Positions 54,395 through 63,720 of a stretch of 64,000 bases of DNA are shown piece after piece. A program made the translations under genes and the position numbers. The stretch lies in contig JAWQUS010000017.1 of NCBI GenBank assembly GCA_036365455.1, positions 6,696,001 to 6,760,000 of the forward strand, read 5' to 3'. This stretch comes from Macrosoma leucophasiata (taxonomy: Eukaryota > Arthropoda > Insecta > Lepidoptera > Hedylidae). Within the stretch, counting starts at the first letter, position 1. The number at the start of each line of letters is the position of its first letter. The notes below the pieces were generated by a model that saw only the letters and a list, made by a program, of their open reading frames with translations, was not told the DNA's origin and did not search any database.

Positions 54395-55050
54395 CTAGCT
54401 GACTCGGAAAACTTCGTATTGCCTGAGAATGAAATAATGTGTCAAAGATATGTTCTTAGGTTTTCGCGAGCTACACTCATTGAAATAAAACTATTTTTAC
54501 GGATTTATCTCGCGTATATTAAACTAAAATGATTTTTAAAATCAATCCGACGTTTCGGTCGCTTTTCAGCTTCCGTGGTCCCGGGCAGACTGAGGTGACA
54601 TTTGTCTGACAGAAGTTTGAAAAAATTATATGTAGCTACCTCCATCGATTTCGTAAACGCCTTGCGTAGCGTTCAGGATTAACACAATAATTACTTATGG
54701 TGGTATACTTATGGGACCACGGAAGCTGAAAAGCGACCGAAACGTCGGGTTGATTTTAAAAATCATTTTAGTTTAATATACGCGAGATAAATCCGTAAAA
54801 ATAGTTTTATTTCAATGTGTCAAAGGTTTGACAGATACGGACTATTTGTATGGAAAAATTAAATTGCGGTTTTTACTATTCCCCTTCAATTTCGTCATAT
54901 TTTCTTGCGTTCTAAACCTTCCCTAGACTTCCAAAAATCATTCAATACCAAAATTAGCCAAATCGGTCCAACCGTTATCGAGTTTTAGCGAGACTATCGT
55001 TAGTCTCGCTAAAACTCGATAACAGCTGGGCTGATTTATATATATATATA
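54395..55050 (+). repeat. Dispersed repeat R, copy 2, with a nested foldback
   Basis: The first 50 bases (agctgactcggaaaacttcg) are followed by the foldback at 54,448-54,813 and then the remainder of the repeat. Near the end a perfect 23-bp hairpin (54,974-54,996 with 55,001-55,023) replaces the normal terminal sequence seen in copy 1. Confidence 0.68.
54448..54813. mobile_element. Foldback element nested in repeat R
   Basis: Flanked by the 12-bp direct repeat AATGTGTCAAAG (54,436-54,447 and 54,814-54,825), a sequence that occurs once in the uninterrupted repeat (with one change in copy 1). The element has inverted arms of about 105 bases (54,478 onward, inverse ending at 54,817, words acggatttatctcgcgtata, gacgtttcggtcgcttttca), and about 30 bases to the left of the arms are not inverted. 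Related to 29,477-29,706. Confidence 0.78.
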
Positions 55051-55284
55051 GATTAGTCCACAAGGACACTTTTGTGTTGTCGAGTTAGAAGCTAACTAGG
55101 TACTTATGGTAATAATTCAATGGGTATTAAAATAAAAGATTTAAAAATTTAATTATTCTTTCAACAGTTGTCCGCCGCCAACATTCGTCTACAATCATTC
55201 AACGTAAAGCGAGCATAAAATTGATGATGGTAGCTTCCTTGAAACTACCAACAGACAACATTTTTGTATCATATCTGAAATGAA

Positions 55285-55440
55285 TTTCCGGCACAGAGGC
55301 ATAACACCTAATGCCTCAGGAGTGGCAGCGTATCTGCATTTTGACCACTGGTCATTCTGTGGGTGTCTATAGGCTGCAGTCATCACTTAACATCAATTTG
55401 AACTGCAAGCTTGTTAGCCATGTTTATTATATAAAAAAAA
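55285..55440 (+). repeat. Rep-A tail half, 'ttccggc' subfamily
   Basis: 'atttccggcacagaggcata' to 'gaactgcaagcttgttagcc' and an A-rich end. The head is missing. Confidence 0.75.
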
Positions 55441-55499
55441 ATACTAACGGTGTTTTGTCACTGTGGCTAATAAGTAACAATCTTCTGTTGTTGGAAAGT

Positions 55500-55785
55500 T
55501 ATCTAACTTCACACCTATAACCCAAACAAGTAGTCAGAGGTAATTGGGGTCATGAGGCATGCATTGAAGTAAACATTCACGATTGTGGCCAGTTACTTTA
55601 TATCCCCTGTAAGGTGGAAAATCTATTGACATCTCCGAGCATATATATATTGAGGGTGGCACTGTGAAACTTCCAGAAAATGGAAACTCCCAATAGCAGT
55701 TGCGTTCTTGATCCGGAGATCAAACCCAGGTAGTTGCAGTAATGGCCTGCTACCATTAGATTACTGAGGCAGTTTTGGAAAAGTA
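55500..55785 (-). mobile_element. tRNA-derived SINE (family C), diverged
   Basis: Minus-strand copy: 'ttcacacctataacccaaac', 'cttccagaaaatggaaactc', the B-box region 'gatcaaacccaggtag' and the A-box region 'atggcctgctaccattagat'. Confidence 0.65.
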
Positions 55786-55789
55786 TTAC

Positions 55790-56365
55790 AATGATAACTT
55801 ATGCAATAAAAAAATATTATAACTAAGTAGTTTTGCATATTACTTTTCACACAATAAATAAGAAGTGCTATTATACATTTCGAGTAAACCCCTCATCGCG
55901 GTAATGAAACCCTCATCAAGTTAGTTATCAGACCCTACACAATTTGTGGACACGTACACAGCTTGTTAAGGAATTTGATAATATAACCTGTTAGTATTCT
56001 AAAATTACAAGATATATGTACAATAATAAGTTTTGTTGCGTAATTGGAGGTTGGAAATAACGTCGTCCTAATATACGTCATATTAAACATGATGCTGGCA
56101 ATTAAGCTTGCTGTAAGATTTATGGTAGTGAATTCTGGAGCTTATGGGTAATATATTCATTTACACAAAAATCGAAATAAAAAAAGTTAAAATGCCCGTA
56201 ACAGCGAGCCTCCCCCCCCCGTCCCCCCTTGTATGCGAACGTATTATATGGACGGCTCCTTATTTAGTAGGTATATCCAGGTATAAAATACACCAATTCA
56301 GTTCATCTTGTTCGGTAACCCCCACATATACATTCCGATAAATCCTTCAACACTGACAACAATAT
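55790..56365. other. Unannotated sequence
   Basis: Nothing recognised. A C-run lies at 56,211-56,226. Confidence 0.4.
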
Positions 56366-56369
56366 TTGT

Positions 56370-56540
56370 AGATGTATGTATCTTCACGCCAGGTCCCTAA
56401 CGGGGTAGGCAGAGAGTGTAGAGCGCCAGATATCCCGGTTCTGACAAACCTCTCGTGCCTCGTCTACTTTCATCATTCTCTTCATACATGCACGCCGATT
56501 CCTAAGACTTGTAGATCCAATCCAAATATATTTGCTGTCC
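56370..56540 (-). mobile_element. RTE LINE C-terminal fragment
   Basis: The minus strand encodes SLRNRRACMKRMMKVDEAREVCQ-like residues in one frame up to a terminal SAYPV. It then shows 'gttagggacctggcgtgaag'. Same block as 14,752 and 25,140. Confidence 0.72.
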
Positions 56541-56544
56541 ATTA

Positions 56545-56965
56545 ATGAATGGAGGTTTCCTTTCATTCCATATGACAATAAATTAAAAGGATCCCCTTTC
56601 TACTTATTCCTTTTCTTTGGGTTTATTTCCCGGAAAAAAATCTCTATTTTCTTCCATACGTCAATCTAGAGCAGGGTCTTTCCATAGATTGTGTTGTTTG
56701 TTTTTTTTATGGTGGCCATTAGTGGTAGATTTTCTATAGCATTCGTTAAGTGTACGGTATTGAGGTAATCAGTAAGTTAATGCTTCTATTTATTCTTGTC
56801 CAGGTTTTTTAGGAGAGTGGCAAATAAGCCTACACATTAATGTAGATGAATGTAAACACGTCGCCATTTTTGAAGTCTGAGGTGTCATTTATTTTGTCAT
56901 GAAATGATAGACTGGCAAGTTAAGGGGTACCTTCTGTAGCCTCTAATCATCTACAGTGCTCAATA
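56545..56965. other. Unannotated sequence
   Basis: Nothing recognised. Confidence 0.4.
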
Positions 56966-56970
56966 ATAAA

Positions 56971-57180
56971 TATTGCACATCGAGCTAAGGAAGGAGATCT
57001 CGGCTTATTTCGGGTCTGTAGAGCGTTATCTCTGTCCCACCGTACCTCTGACGTTTGTCGACCATTTCGATCAAGTTTCGACCAATACCGGACTGTCAGT
57101 GCTTGCGATGGCAGTGTGCAGCAGAGATAACGCTCTACGAAACGAGCCGATCGTCTCTTTCGTTGGCTCGAAGTGCAATA
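56971..57180. mobile_element. MITE with TTGCACATCGAG ends, copy 3
   Basis: Inverted ends of roughly 80 bases: TATTGCACATCGAGCTAAGG with gagcgttatctctg, and gcagagataacgctctacg to GCTCGAAGTGCAATA. TA on both sides is compatible with a TA duplication. The predicted frames on both strands are artefacts of the palindrome. Confidence 0.75.
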
Positions 57181-57227
57181 TGAATTGTTGAGTACTAGAC
57201 ATAAAAATCTAGAGATTTTCATGTAGA

Positions 57228-57485
57228 TTTAACTGGTGGTAGAGTTTTAGTGTAGGAGCTCGAGGGCGTAGGCACTACCGCATTACCTAATCTATTTGTC
57301 GCCAAATGGCAGTGTTAAGCACTATCGTGTTCCGGTTGGTAATGTATGGCCCCGTAATAATTTATCACAGAGACATAACAACTAAAGTCTCGGGGGTGGT
57401 AACGTATCTGCATTTTGACCTCTGGTGTCTGTAGGATGCAGTCATCACTTAACATCAATTTGAACTGCATTCTTATCTGCCACCT
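57228..57485 (+). repeat. Rep-A copy, 'ggcccc' subfamily
   Basis: Head 'tggtggtagagttttagtgt', 'ggcactaccgcattaccta', 'atggccccgtaataatttat', tail 'gcagtcatcacttaacatca' and 'gaactgcattcttatctgcc'. The family T SINE follows directly. Confidence 0.78.
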
Positions 57486-57504
57486 TACCTTCTTATTTGC
57501 CTTT

Positions 57505-57720
57505 GACGAGCCGGTTAGTCCAGTGGTGTGAGATGACTGTTTGATTCGAAGGGTCGCGGGTTCGATCCCCGCACCGGAAGAAATATTTGTATGGCCTACA
57601 GATATTTGTTTCGGGTCTGGGTGTTTGTGTATGTGTTGTATGTGTACAACGGCACCCATGACTCAGGTTTATACCTACTAACTGTGGGGTTGTGAGTGTA
57701 AACGTATTTTATTTGACCTT
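57505..57720 (+). mobile_element. tRNA-derived SINE (family T)
   Basis: Head 'gccggttagtccagtggtgt' with a B box 'gggttcgatccccgcaccgg', then the body 'aaatatttgtatggcctaca' and a TG-rich stretch. The head shows good tRNA-like pairing but continues into a body shared with 4,105-4,335, so it is a SINE, not a tRNA gene. Confidence 0.75.
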
Positions 57721-57899
57721 GCCTGTGCCTCGGTGCCGGAAATTACAGGGGCATGAAGTTACATACTTATGTGGCTATGTCGGTAATTACGAGGTTTTGC
57801 ATAAGCATTTGACCAGAACGCGTTAGCACGGAATACGACAGCTAAGCGTAAGCGTAGACTAATAGTTTTGGAGATAAGTGGTTGTGACATATGGACAGA

Positions 57900-57965
57900 C
57901 GGACAGACAAACATGACGAATCTATAAGGGTTCCGTTTTTGCCATTTTGCTACGGAACCCTAAAA
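57900..57965. repeat. End fragment of a GGGTTCCGTTTTT repeat
   Basis: 'ggacagacggacagacaaac' and aagggttccgtttttgcc followed by the inverted 'ctacggaaccctaaaaa'. Same family words as 60,265 and 62,440. Confidence 0.45.
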
Positions 57966-58035
57966 AGAATTTAGAACTAAAGTCTACATAGTAAGTTTTG
58001 ACAAAGTAATTTAATTCACAAAAATTAATGAAACT

Positions 58036-58380
58036 CGTGCTCCTGCCAACTTACAGACATGAATCTATTCTTACCATCAGATAAAACAGTTGGTAACTTT
58101 AATGAATGAGGGCGTCCATTACCCTTGACACTTATAATGAAATCTTTTTAGACACCATAAGACGGCACTTTGGCTTAATGAAGTGCCATAATTCATTTTG
58201 ACGCGACTAACTAGAGGGACGGAGCACTCTAGTGTGCGAGGTGTGTAATCGGATTTACGGGAATTATGGATTTTTTAATTACACTGATGAGTTTAGGTAA
58301 GGTAAAGATTTTTGTTCAGAGAAACCACGGAACTTTCGTTCGACAATTTTGAGAGGATGATGTTGAATAAGAGCCTTTTT
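58036..58380 (+). repeat. Duplicated anonymous segment, unit 1
   Basis: Recurs in the same orientation at 58,790-59,110. Shared words include 'tcagataaaacagttg', 'ttggcttaatgaagtgc', 'taactagagggacggagcac' and 'tttttaattacactgatgag'. Noncoding in all frames. Confidence 0.75.
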
Positions 58381-58386
58381 CCTGTG

Positions 58387-58636
58387 AAGCGGGTTTGCGT
58401 CCGCACGCGGGTGTGCCTGCATGCGGGTAAACATGTCTGCGAGTTACACGCAGAACAAATAATCTGCACCGTTGCAATTTGGCGCGTGCCGGTAACAGAT
58501 GCAGTCGTATACAGATTGGACATAAAAATTCATAAAATAGCCATGCTCCGAAACCCCCACGCGGGTGCCACGCATCAAATGAAAAGATTGTATGATCCGC
58601 ATGCGGGCCACTACCGCATGCGGACGCAAATCCTCT
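58387..58636. mobile_element. GC-rich foldback or MITE
   Basis: The left end 'gcgggtttgcgtccgcacgc' and the right end 'ccgcatgcggacgcaaatcc' are imperfect inverses. Several GCATGCGG / CCGCATGC words recur inside. It lies between the two duplicated segments. No transposase. Confidence 0.6.
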
Positions 58637-58789
58637 TGACATGAAAAAGTTCTCAGAAGCGATATAATATTTCTTTCTTTGTTTCTTGTATTTATCTTTT
58701 TCTCATTCGATTGCGGTTATAATTCTTGTAGGTATGTGACACACGCGTAGATAGATACACATGAATTGTGAGCGAATACTACAGGTGCT

Positions 58790-59110
58790 CCTATCGACTT
58801 ACAAACACGAATCTATTCTTGCTATCAGATAAAACAGTTGTTAACTTTAACGAATTACCCTTGATATAATGAAATCTTTTCAGACACCATAAGATGGCAC
58901 TTTGGCTTAATGAAGTGCTATAATTCATTTTGACGCGAGTAACTAGAGGGACGGAGCACTTTAGAGTGCGAGATGTGTAATTAGATTTACGGGACTTATG
59001 GATTTTTTAATTACACTGATGAGTTTAGGGTAAGGTAAAGATTTTTCCTCAAAGAAGTTACGAAGCTTTTGCTTAGTACTTTTGAGACGTTGTTGTTAAA
59101 AGAAGCAATA
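58790..59110 (+). repeat. Duplicated anonymous segment, unit 2
   Basis: Second unit of the segment at 58,036-58,380, shifted by about 745 bases. It differs by small deletions and roughly 10 percent substitutions by eye. Confidence 0.75.
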
Positions 59111-59294
59111 TGTTTATTTTTTCCCATTTGCATGCATTTACATTTGATTGTCATGATAGTACAAAACAAGTTAATGAACAGTACGAGTAAGTAGGTGGTG
59201 AGTATTTTAGAACTCTTACAATCAAATATTCTGTATCGACCATGCTACTCCTGAAATCTCACACGTTAAACCAGAATACAGTAGTATGTGTGTT

Positions 59295-59565
59295 ATGGTA
59301 GTGGCAAGCGATTTGATAATAGCGCATACAGTACACATGGATGGTTCTGTGAATATTGCATCCTATAGAAAACAACACAAAAACAGGAGATCAAAATGCA
59401 GATGCATTTAGGCCTCTAAGGCCTAAGCTGTTTTCCCTCTGTGATGGTTATGACGGAGCCATACATAACCATGTAGCTGGAAAACAGTACCGTTGAGCAA
59501 TACTATTTCGTAGCAGATAGATTAGCAGCTGCGGTGGTGGGTACTTCCCGAGCCCCGACAATGGA
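59295..59565 (-). repeat. Rep-A copy, strongly diverged
   Basis: Order preserved: 'atgcagatgcat' middle, 'atggttatgacggagccata', 'gcagatagattagcagctgc' then ggtggtgggtac. Many changes. Confidence 0.55.
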
Positions 59566-59834
59566 AATCTCCTCAGTCCAATTAGTGTTGAGTTTAACAG
59601 TAGATAGAGGCACTATTATGAAGAAGTTTTGCTGCAGGCACTCTACTACAAAACAGCAGGGAAGCTTCTTCGTAGGCAGTTCGTTCGGTGGTAGTAGGTA
59701 CTTAATATAACGCCTGAAGAAAAGAACACAGCATTAACATTGTCGTGCGTTATTATTGATTAGAAAAAAAAAATTGATCGTCCGGGGATACACATTCCCT
59801 TTTTTAAAACAGTAGGTATATCTAGATGAAATTA

Positions 59835-60230
59835 TCTATACTTATAATAAAACTGTAGAAGTGTAAATTCTGCACATTAAAAATATTGAAAAAAGAAATA
59901 CCACGGGATGTTACTAGCATGATACCGAACACAAATATGTGATTAAAAAAAAATGTCTGTCCGTCTGTCTGTCTGTTTGTCCAAGCATCACACAAAATCT
60001 ACCAGTCCGATTACGATGAAACTTGGTATAATTAATTCTTTAACCTTTGGCGCACAACACTTTTTATCCCGGAAAAAATGTCTATTTGTCTGTGTGTTTG
60101 TGCACGCTAATTTCAGAAACGGCTTATCCGATTTCTGGTTTCACTAATATATTGTGGTAAGTTTCACTTAACATTCAGTGTTTATTTTATGTGAATCGGT
60201 TCAAAAATAAAAAAGCTACATCAATATAAA
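59835..60230 (+). repeat. AGCTAGT-type repeat, 5' portion
   Basis: Starts 'ctatacttataataaaactg', has a (CTGT)n run at 59,951-59,980 and 'atcccggaaaaaatgtctat'. The likely matching end (gttgcgggcacagctagttt) is at 61,605-61,630, with the palindrome below lying in between. Confidence 0.5.
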
Positions 60231-60769
60231 GAATAATATCGAATATTTTTAAACTATTCTGCATCTATCTTTTTAAGGGTTCTGTATCTAAAAGGTAAAA
60301 GCGGACCCTATTACTAATCTTCCGCTGTCTGTCTGTCTGTACGTCTGTCCATCTATCTCTCACCAAGCTGTATCTCATAAACAGTGATAGCTAGAAAAAT
60401 AAAATTTTCACAAATTATGTATTTCTGTTACCGCTATAAGTACAAAATTTTATACAACAAATTTAAAATAAATATTAAGGGGTCTAAGGGGGCATACAAT
60501 AAACGTGTTTTTTTGTTCATTTTATATTAATAACGGTACCTTAGCAAGTAGACGCTTAAAATTTTTACAGAATATTTAGGTCTTATGTTGTATATTAACT
60601 TCCTTAAAATAATTGAATAAAAATGAAGTAAATATTATACCCATACAAAAATGTTATTTTTATACAATTTTTGTAAGGATTCCTTTGTGCACGTTTTCGA
60701 CGTGCACGTATACTTGGCCGCTTTTTCTCTGTTAGTAACATTAAGCATACCGCATAACAACGACCCGGC

Positions 60770-60920
60770 ATAAAACAATCGCCGCTATGATCACTAATCA
60801 ACATGCCAAGCGTGGCAATTATGGCATATTCTTTCCTTATGACGCACAACATTGTTATGAGCATCTTCGGGAAAGGCTTTGTTCAGCGGAGACGGATGGA
60901 CGTCTTTCGGATGTAATCAT
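60770..60920 (+). mobile_element. RTE-like LINE tail
   Basis: 'atgccaagcgtggcaattat', 'tcttcgggaaaggctttgtt' and 'gacggatggacgtctttcgg' then gatgtaatcatgatggtgatgg. Same tail as 13,360-13,480. The ATGATGG end runs directly into the GGT repeat, which may have grown from it. Confidence 0.6.
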
Positions 60921-61310
60921 GATGGTGATGGTGGTGGTGGTTTTGGTGGCGTTAGTGGCATTGGTGGCGTTGGTGGCGGTGGTGGTGGCGTTGGTGGCGT
61001 TGGAGTCATTGGTGTCGTTGGTTTCGTTGGTGTCGTTGGTGGCGTAGGTGTTGTTGGTGACCCTGGTGGTAGTGGTGGTGGCGTTAGGCGTGATGGTGGT
61101 AGTTTTTGTGACGATGGTGGCATTGGTGGCGTTGGTGACGTTGGTGGTGTTGTAGGTAGTTTTGAAGGCGTAGGTGTTTGGTGATGTTGGTTGCGTTGGT
61201 GTTGGTGGTGGCTTTGATGGCGTTGGTGGCGTTTGTGGTGGTGGCAGTAGTGGAGGTGGTAGTGATGACAGTGGTGGTGGTGATGGTGGTGGTGTTGGTG
61301 GCATTAGTGG
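60915..61310. repeat. GGT/GGC/GTT triplet repeat
   Basis: Imperfect triplets (ggtggc, ggtgtcgtt, ggtgacgtt) over about 400 bases. All reading frames are open and give low-complexity Gly/Val or Pro/Thr chains, which are not genes. Confidence 0.9.
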
Positions 61311-61831
61311 TAAAATGTACAGCGTTAATATTCAATTTTTCACTTCTGTCGGCTTTTGCGGAGTGAAAACACATAATTAGCAATTTTTCGCACGTTAAGT
61401 TATATGTGGCTCTGTCACGTGTTAGCAATCCTAGCAGCCTGTTTGCTTTTATCCCCGATAGCCATACGTCATAAATCGTGTACTGAGAAGCATTACTGTA
61501 AAGTAGAATTTTTTAGCTATCCAAAAGTCTTTATGATCCAAAAGTAACCAAAAGTTATATCCAAAAGCCCTGCCTAAAGTCCCAAAGTCACTATTCCACG
61601 CGAACAAAGTTGCGGGCACAGCTAGTTTATATAATATACTAGCTGGCCCGGCGAACTTTGTATCGCTTTAAAGTAAAGATCAAAAAATACACCACAGTTT
61701 TAGCGAGAGTAACAAACAGCAATTGATTTTTGAAAATGGCATGGCCTGTCCTGTTTCGGTAATACATCAAAATAAAAAGTGTACGTCATAATGATGGGCA
61801 ATTGACATTTGAATTTATAAAATTATTGATC

Positions 61832-62130
61832 AATGCCACCACCAACACCAACATCACCAAACACCTATGCCACCAATGCCACCAAAACCACCACCACTAC
61901 CACCACAACCAATTCCTCCAAAACTACCAACAGCACCACCAATGTCACTAATGCCTCCATCGCGACTAAAAACCACCACCACCACCAACGCCATTAACAC
62001 CGCCACCAGAGTCACCAACAATACCTACGCCACCAACGACACCAATGACACCAAAGCCACTAACGCAACTAACGCCACCAACGCCACCACCACCACCACT
62101 ACCAACACCACCAACACCCACTAACTCCAC
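61832..62130. repeat. CCA/ACC triplet repeat
   Basis: Imperfect triplets complementary in type to 60,915-61,310 (ccaccaac, accaccaacgccacc). The open frames here are simple-repeat artefacts. Confidence 0.9.
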
Positions 62131-62410
62131 CAAATACCTAAAAATTCTGTGAAAATTTGAGGCGTCTACTTGCTACCATTACTTTTATCGAGCAAAAAAT
62201 ATATGAAAAAAAACACGTTTATTGTATGCCCCCTTGAACCGAACCTCTTAATATTTTCATTTTCTTATTTTTTGTACTTAATTTTGTAGTTATAGCGGTA
62301 GCAGAAATACATAATTTGTGAAAATTGTAGCTTTCTAGCTACCTATCACTGTATATGAGATACAGCCTGGTGACAGGCAGACGGACGGACGGACAGACAG
62401 ACAGACATAC

Positions 62411-62583
62411 GTCCGACGGTCCGTTTTTAGGGTTCCGTACCTTAAAAGGAAAAAAGGAACCCTTATAGGATCACTCGTGCGTCTGTCGGACAGACAGACG
62501 TCCGACGGTCCGTTTTTAGGGTTCCGTACCTTAAAAGGAAAAAAGGAACCCTTATAGGATCACTCGTGCGTCTGTCTGTCTGT
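62411..62583. repeat. 89-bp tandem duplication
   Basis: GTCCGACGGTCCGTTTTTAG starts at 62,411 and at 62,500. The following ~80 bases (gggttccgtaccttaaaagg, ggaacccttataggatcact) agree in both units wherever I compared them. A recent local duplication at the junction of two repeats in opposite orientation. Confidence 0.85.
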
Positions 62584-63165
62584 CTGTCCGTCTGTCACAG
62601 CCAATTTGCTCCGAAACTACTCCACCGATTGAGTTGAAATTTGATTAATATACGAGTATGTAAATTGGTGACCCAAAGATGAACACGTCAAGTAAAATAA
62701 TAAATTTTAAACAGGGGGGCCACTTTCGGGGGGTAAAGCAGAAAATTAAAAAAAATAATCGTAAACTGTGTTGTGTGACATATCAAATGAAAGAGGTTGT
62801 TGTCAGCATCTCAGATATATTTTTTATATTATAATTTTTGCATAAACACATTTGAAGTTATTTAAGAAAAACGACGAAAATTGACCATTCCTCCCCCCCC
62901 CCCGCCTATCTCCGAAACTAATGAACTTAAAATTTTGAAAAAAAAATGGAAAATAGTTCTTTGCCTATAGATTACTGGAAAACCTATAAGAAGTTTGAGT
63001 ATTCAAATTAAATCGAAAAATTCTTAATAATATAACCCCCCCTGCCGGTACCACCGTAACCGCTATGTCCCTGCATTTTAAATCTGTAAGTAATATTTTC
63101 GAAAATATTTATTTAAATTACGGAACCCTCACCATGCGAGTCGAACTCGCACTTGTCCGGTTTTT
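62470..63165 (+). repeat. Dispersed repeat with GGAACCC start and CCGGTTTTT end
   Basis: From 'cttataggatcactcgtgcg' and (gtct)n through 'aactactccaccgattgagt' and a C-run (62,893-62,903) to 'ttacggaaccctcaccatgc' then cacttgtccggttttt. Counterpart of 36,095-37,180. Confidence 0.55.
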
Positions 63166-63337
63166 ACCGTTTAGTTACGGAAGCCTAAAAAAGATAGAAG
63201 ATAGAGAATGGTTACAAATGAGCATTTATTGAAATGATTAAGGATTCATTACACATTTCTGAACGCACGCGTAATACTTTTCAATCTTTTTAAAAACACA
63301 ATACACATAATAGTTTATTCATACATTTTAAATAGTT

Positions 63338-63720
63338 TATGCCTGTCCAGGAAAGAACTTGTCGCAATGATGAGACTTCGCTCCGGACATGTGCCATTTA
63401 ATAAGTTTAAATTCTTAATTAGTCAATCTGATACCCCTAATTGTAGTATATGTGGTAAAGTGGAAGACGTATACCATATTTTGGTTGAATGTGTTCGGTG
63501 TGAGGCTCATCGCAGGGCTTCATTAGAAATAGGACATTGCAACAGTGTCCTGGCGGATCCTACTACGGATGACGCCAGAATACTGTTGCAACTATATCAA
63601 TTGTCAATGTGCTAATGTTGTTTACTTATTTTTTTTTTTTTAATTAAGAATGTAATTCATGTGAACGTATAGAGCGTCATGGTCTTTGACCAAGCTCTTT
63701 AAACGGAGAATAAAAAAAAA
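63338..63720 (+). mobile_element. Non-LTR retrotransposon C-terminus and 3' UTR
   Basis: The frame 63,367-63,615 encodes MMRLRSGHVPFNKFKF and then a CxxC...H...C cluster (CSICGKVEDVYHILVEC), the cysteine/histidine motif that ends many I-, R1- and Jockey-group ORF2 proteins. About 90 bases of 3' UTR, AATAAA and a poly-A run (63,711-63,720) follow. Everything upstream is missing. Confidence 0.78.

Larger units (their letters stand above)
60262..62470. mobile_element. Large foldback region with simple-repeat inner arms
   Basis: The outer arms are 60,262-60,597 and 62,138-62,470. Words such as aagggggcatacaataaacg, cacaaattatgtatttctg, agcaagtagacgc and tttaggt recur inverted over about 330 bases, roughly 85 percent similar by eye. 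The inner arms are the GGT-rich block 60,915-61,310 and the CCA-rich block 61,832-62,130. The middle (61,320-61,830) is unique. No coding gene. Confidence 0.75.

Noticed and set aside
57508..57580. tRNA gene at 57.5 kb
   Set aside because: It is the head of a SINE that is also present, in full, at 4,105-4,335.
60855..61428. Long open frames on both strands encoding Gly/Val-, Pro/Thr- or Asn/Thr-rich chains
   Set aside because: They are all translations of an imperfect GGT/CCA triplet repeat. Every frame is open on both strands and no domain, start context or splice structure supports a gene.
61867..62124. Proline-rich open frame
   Set aside because: Simple-repeat artefact of the CCA block.
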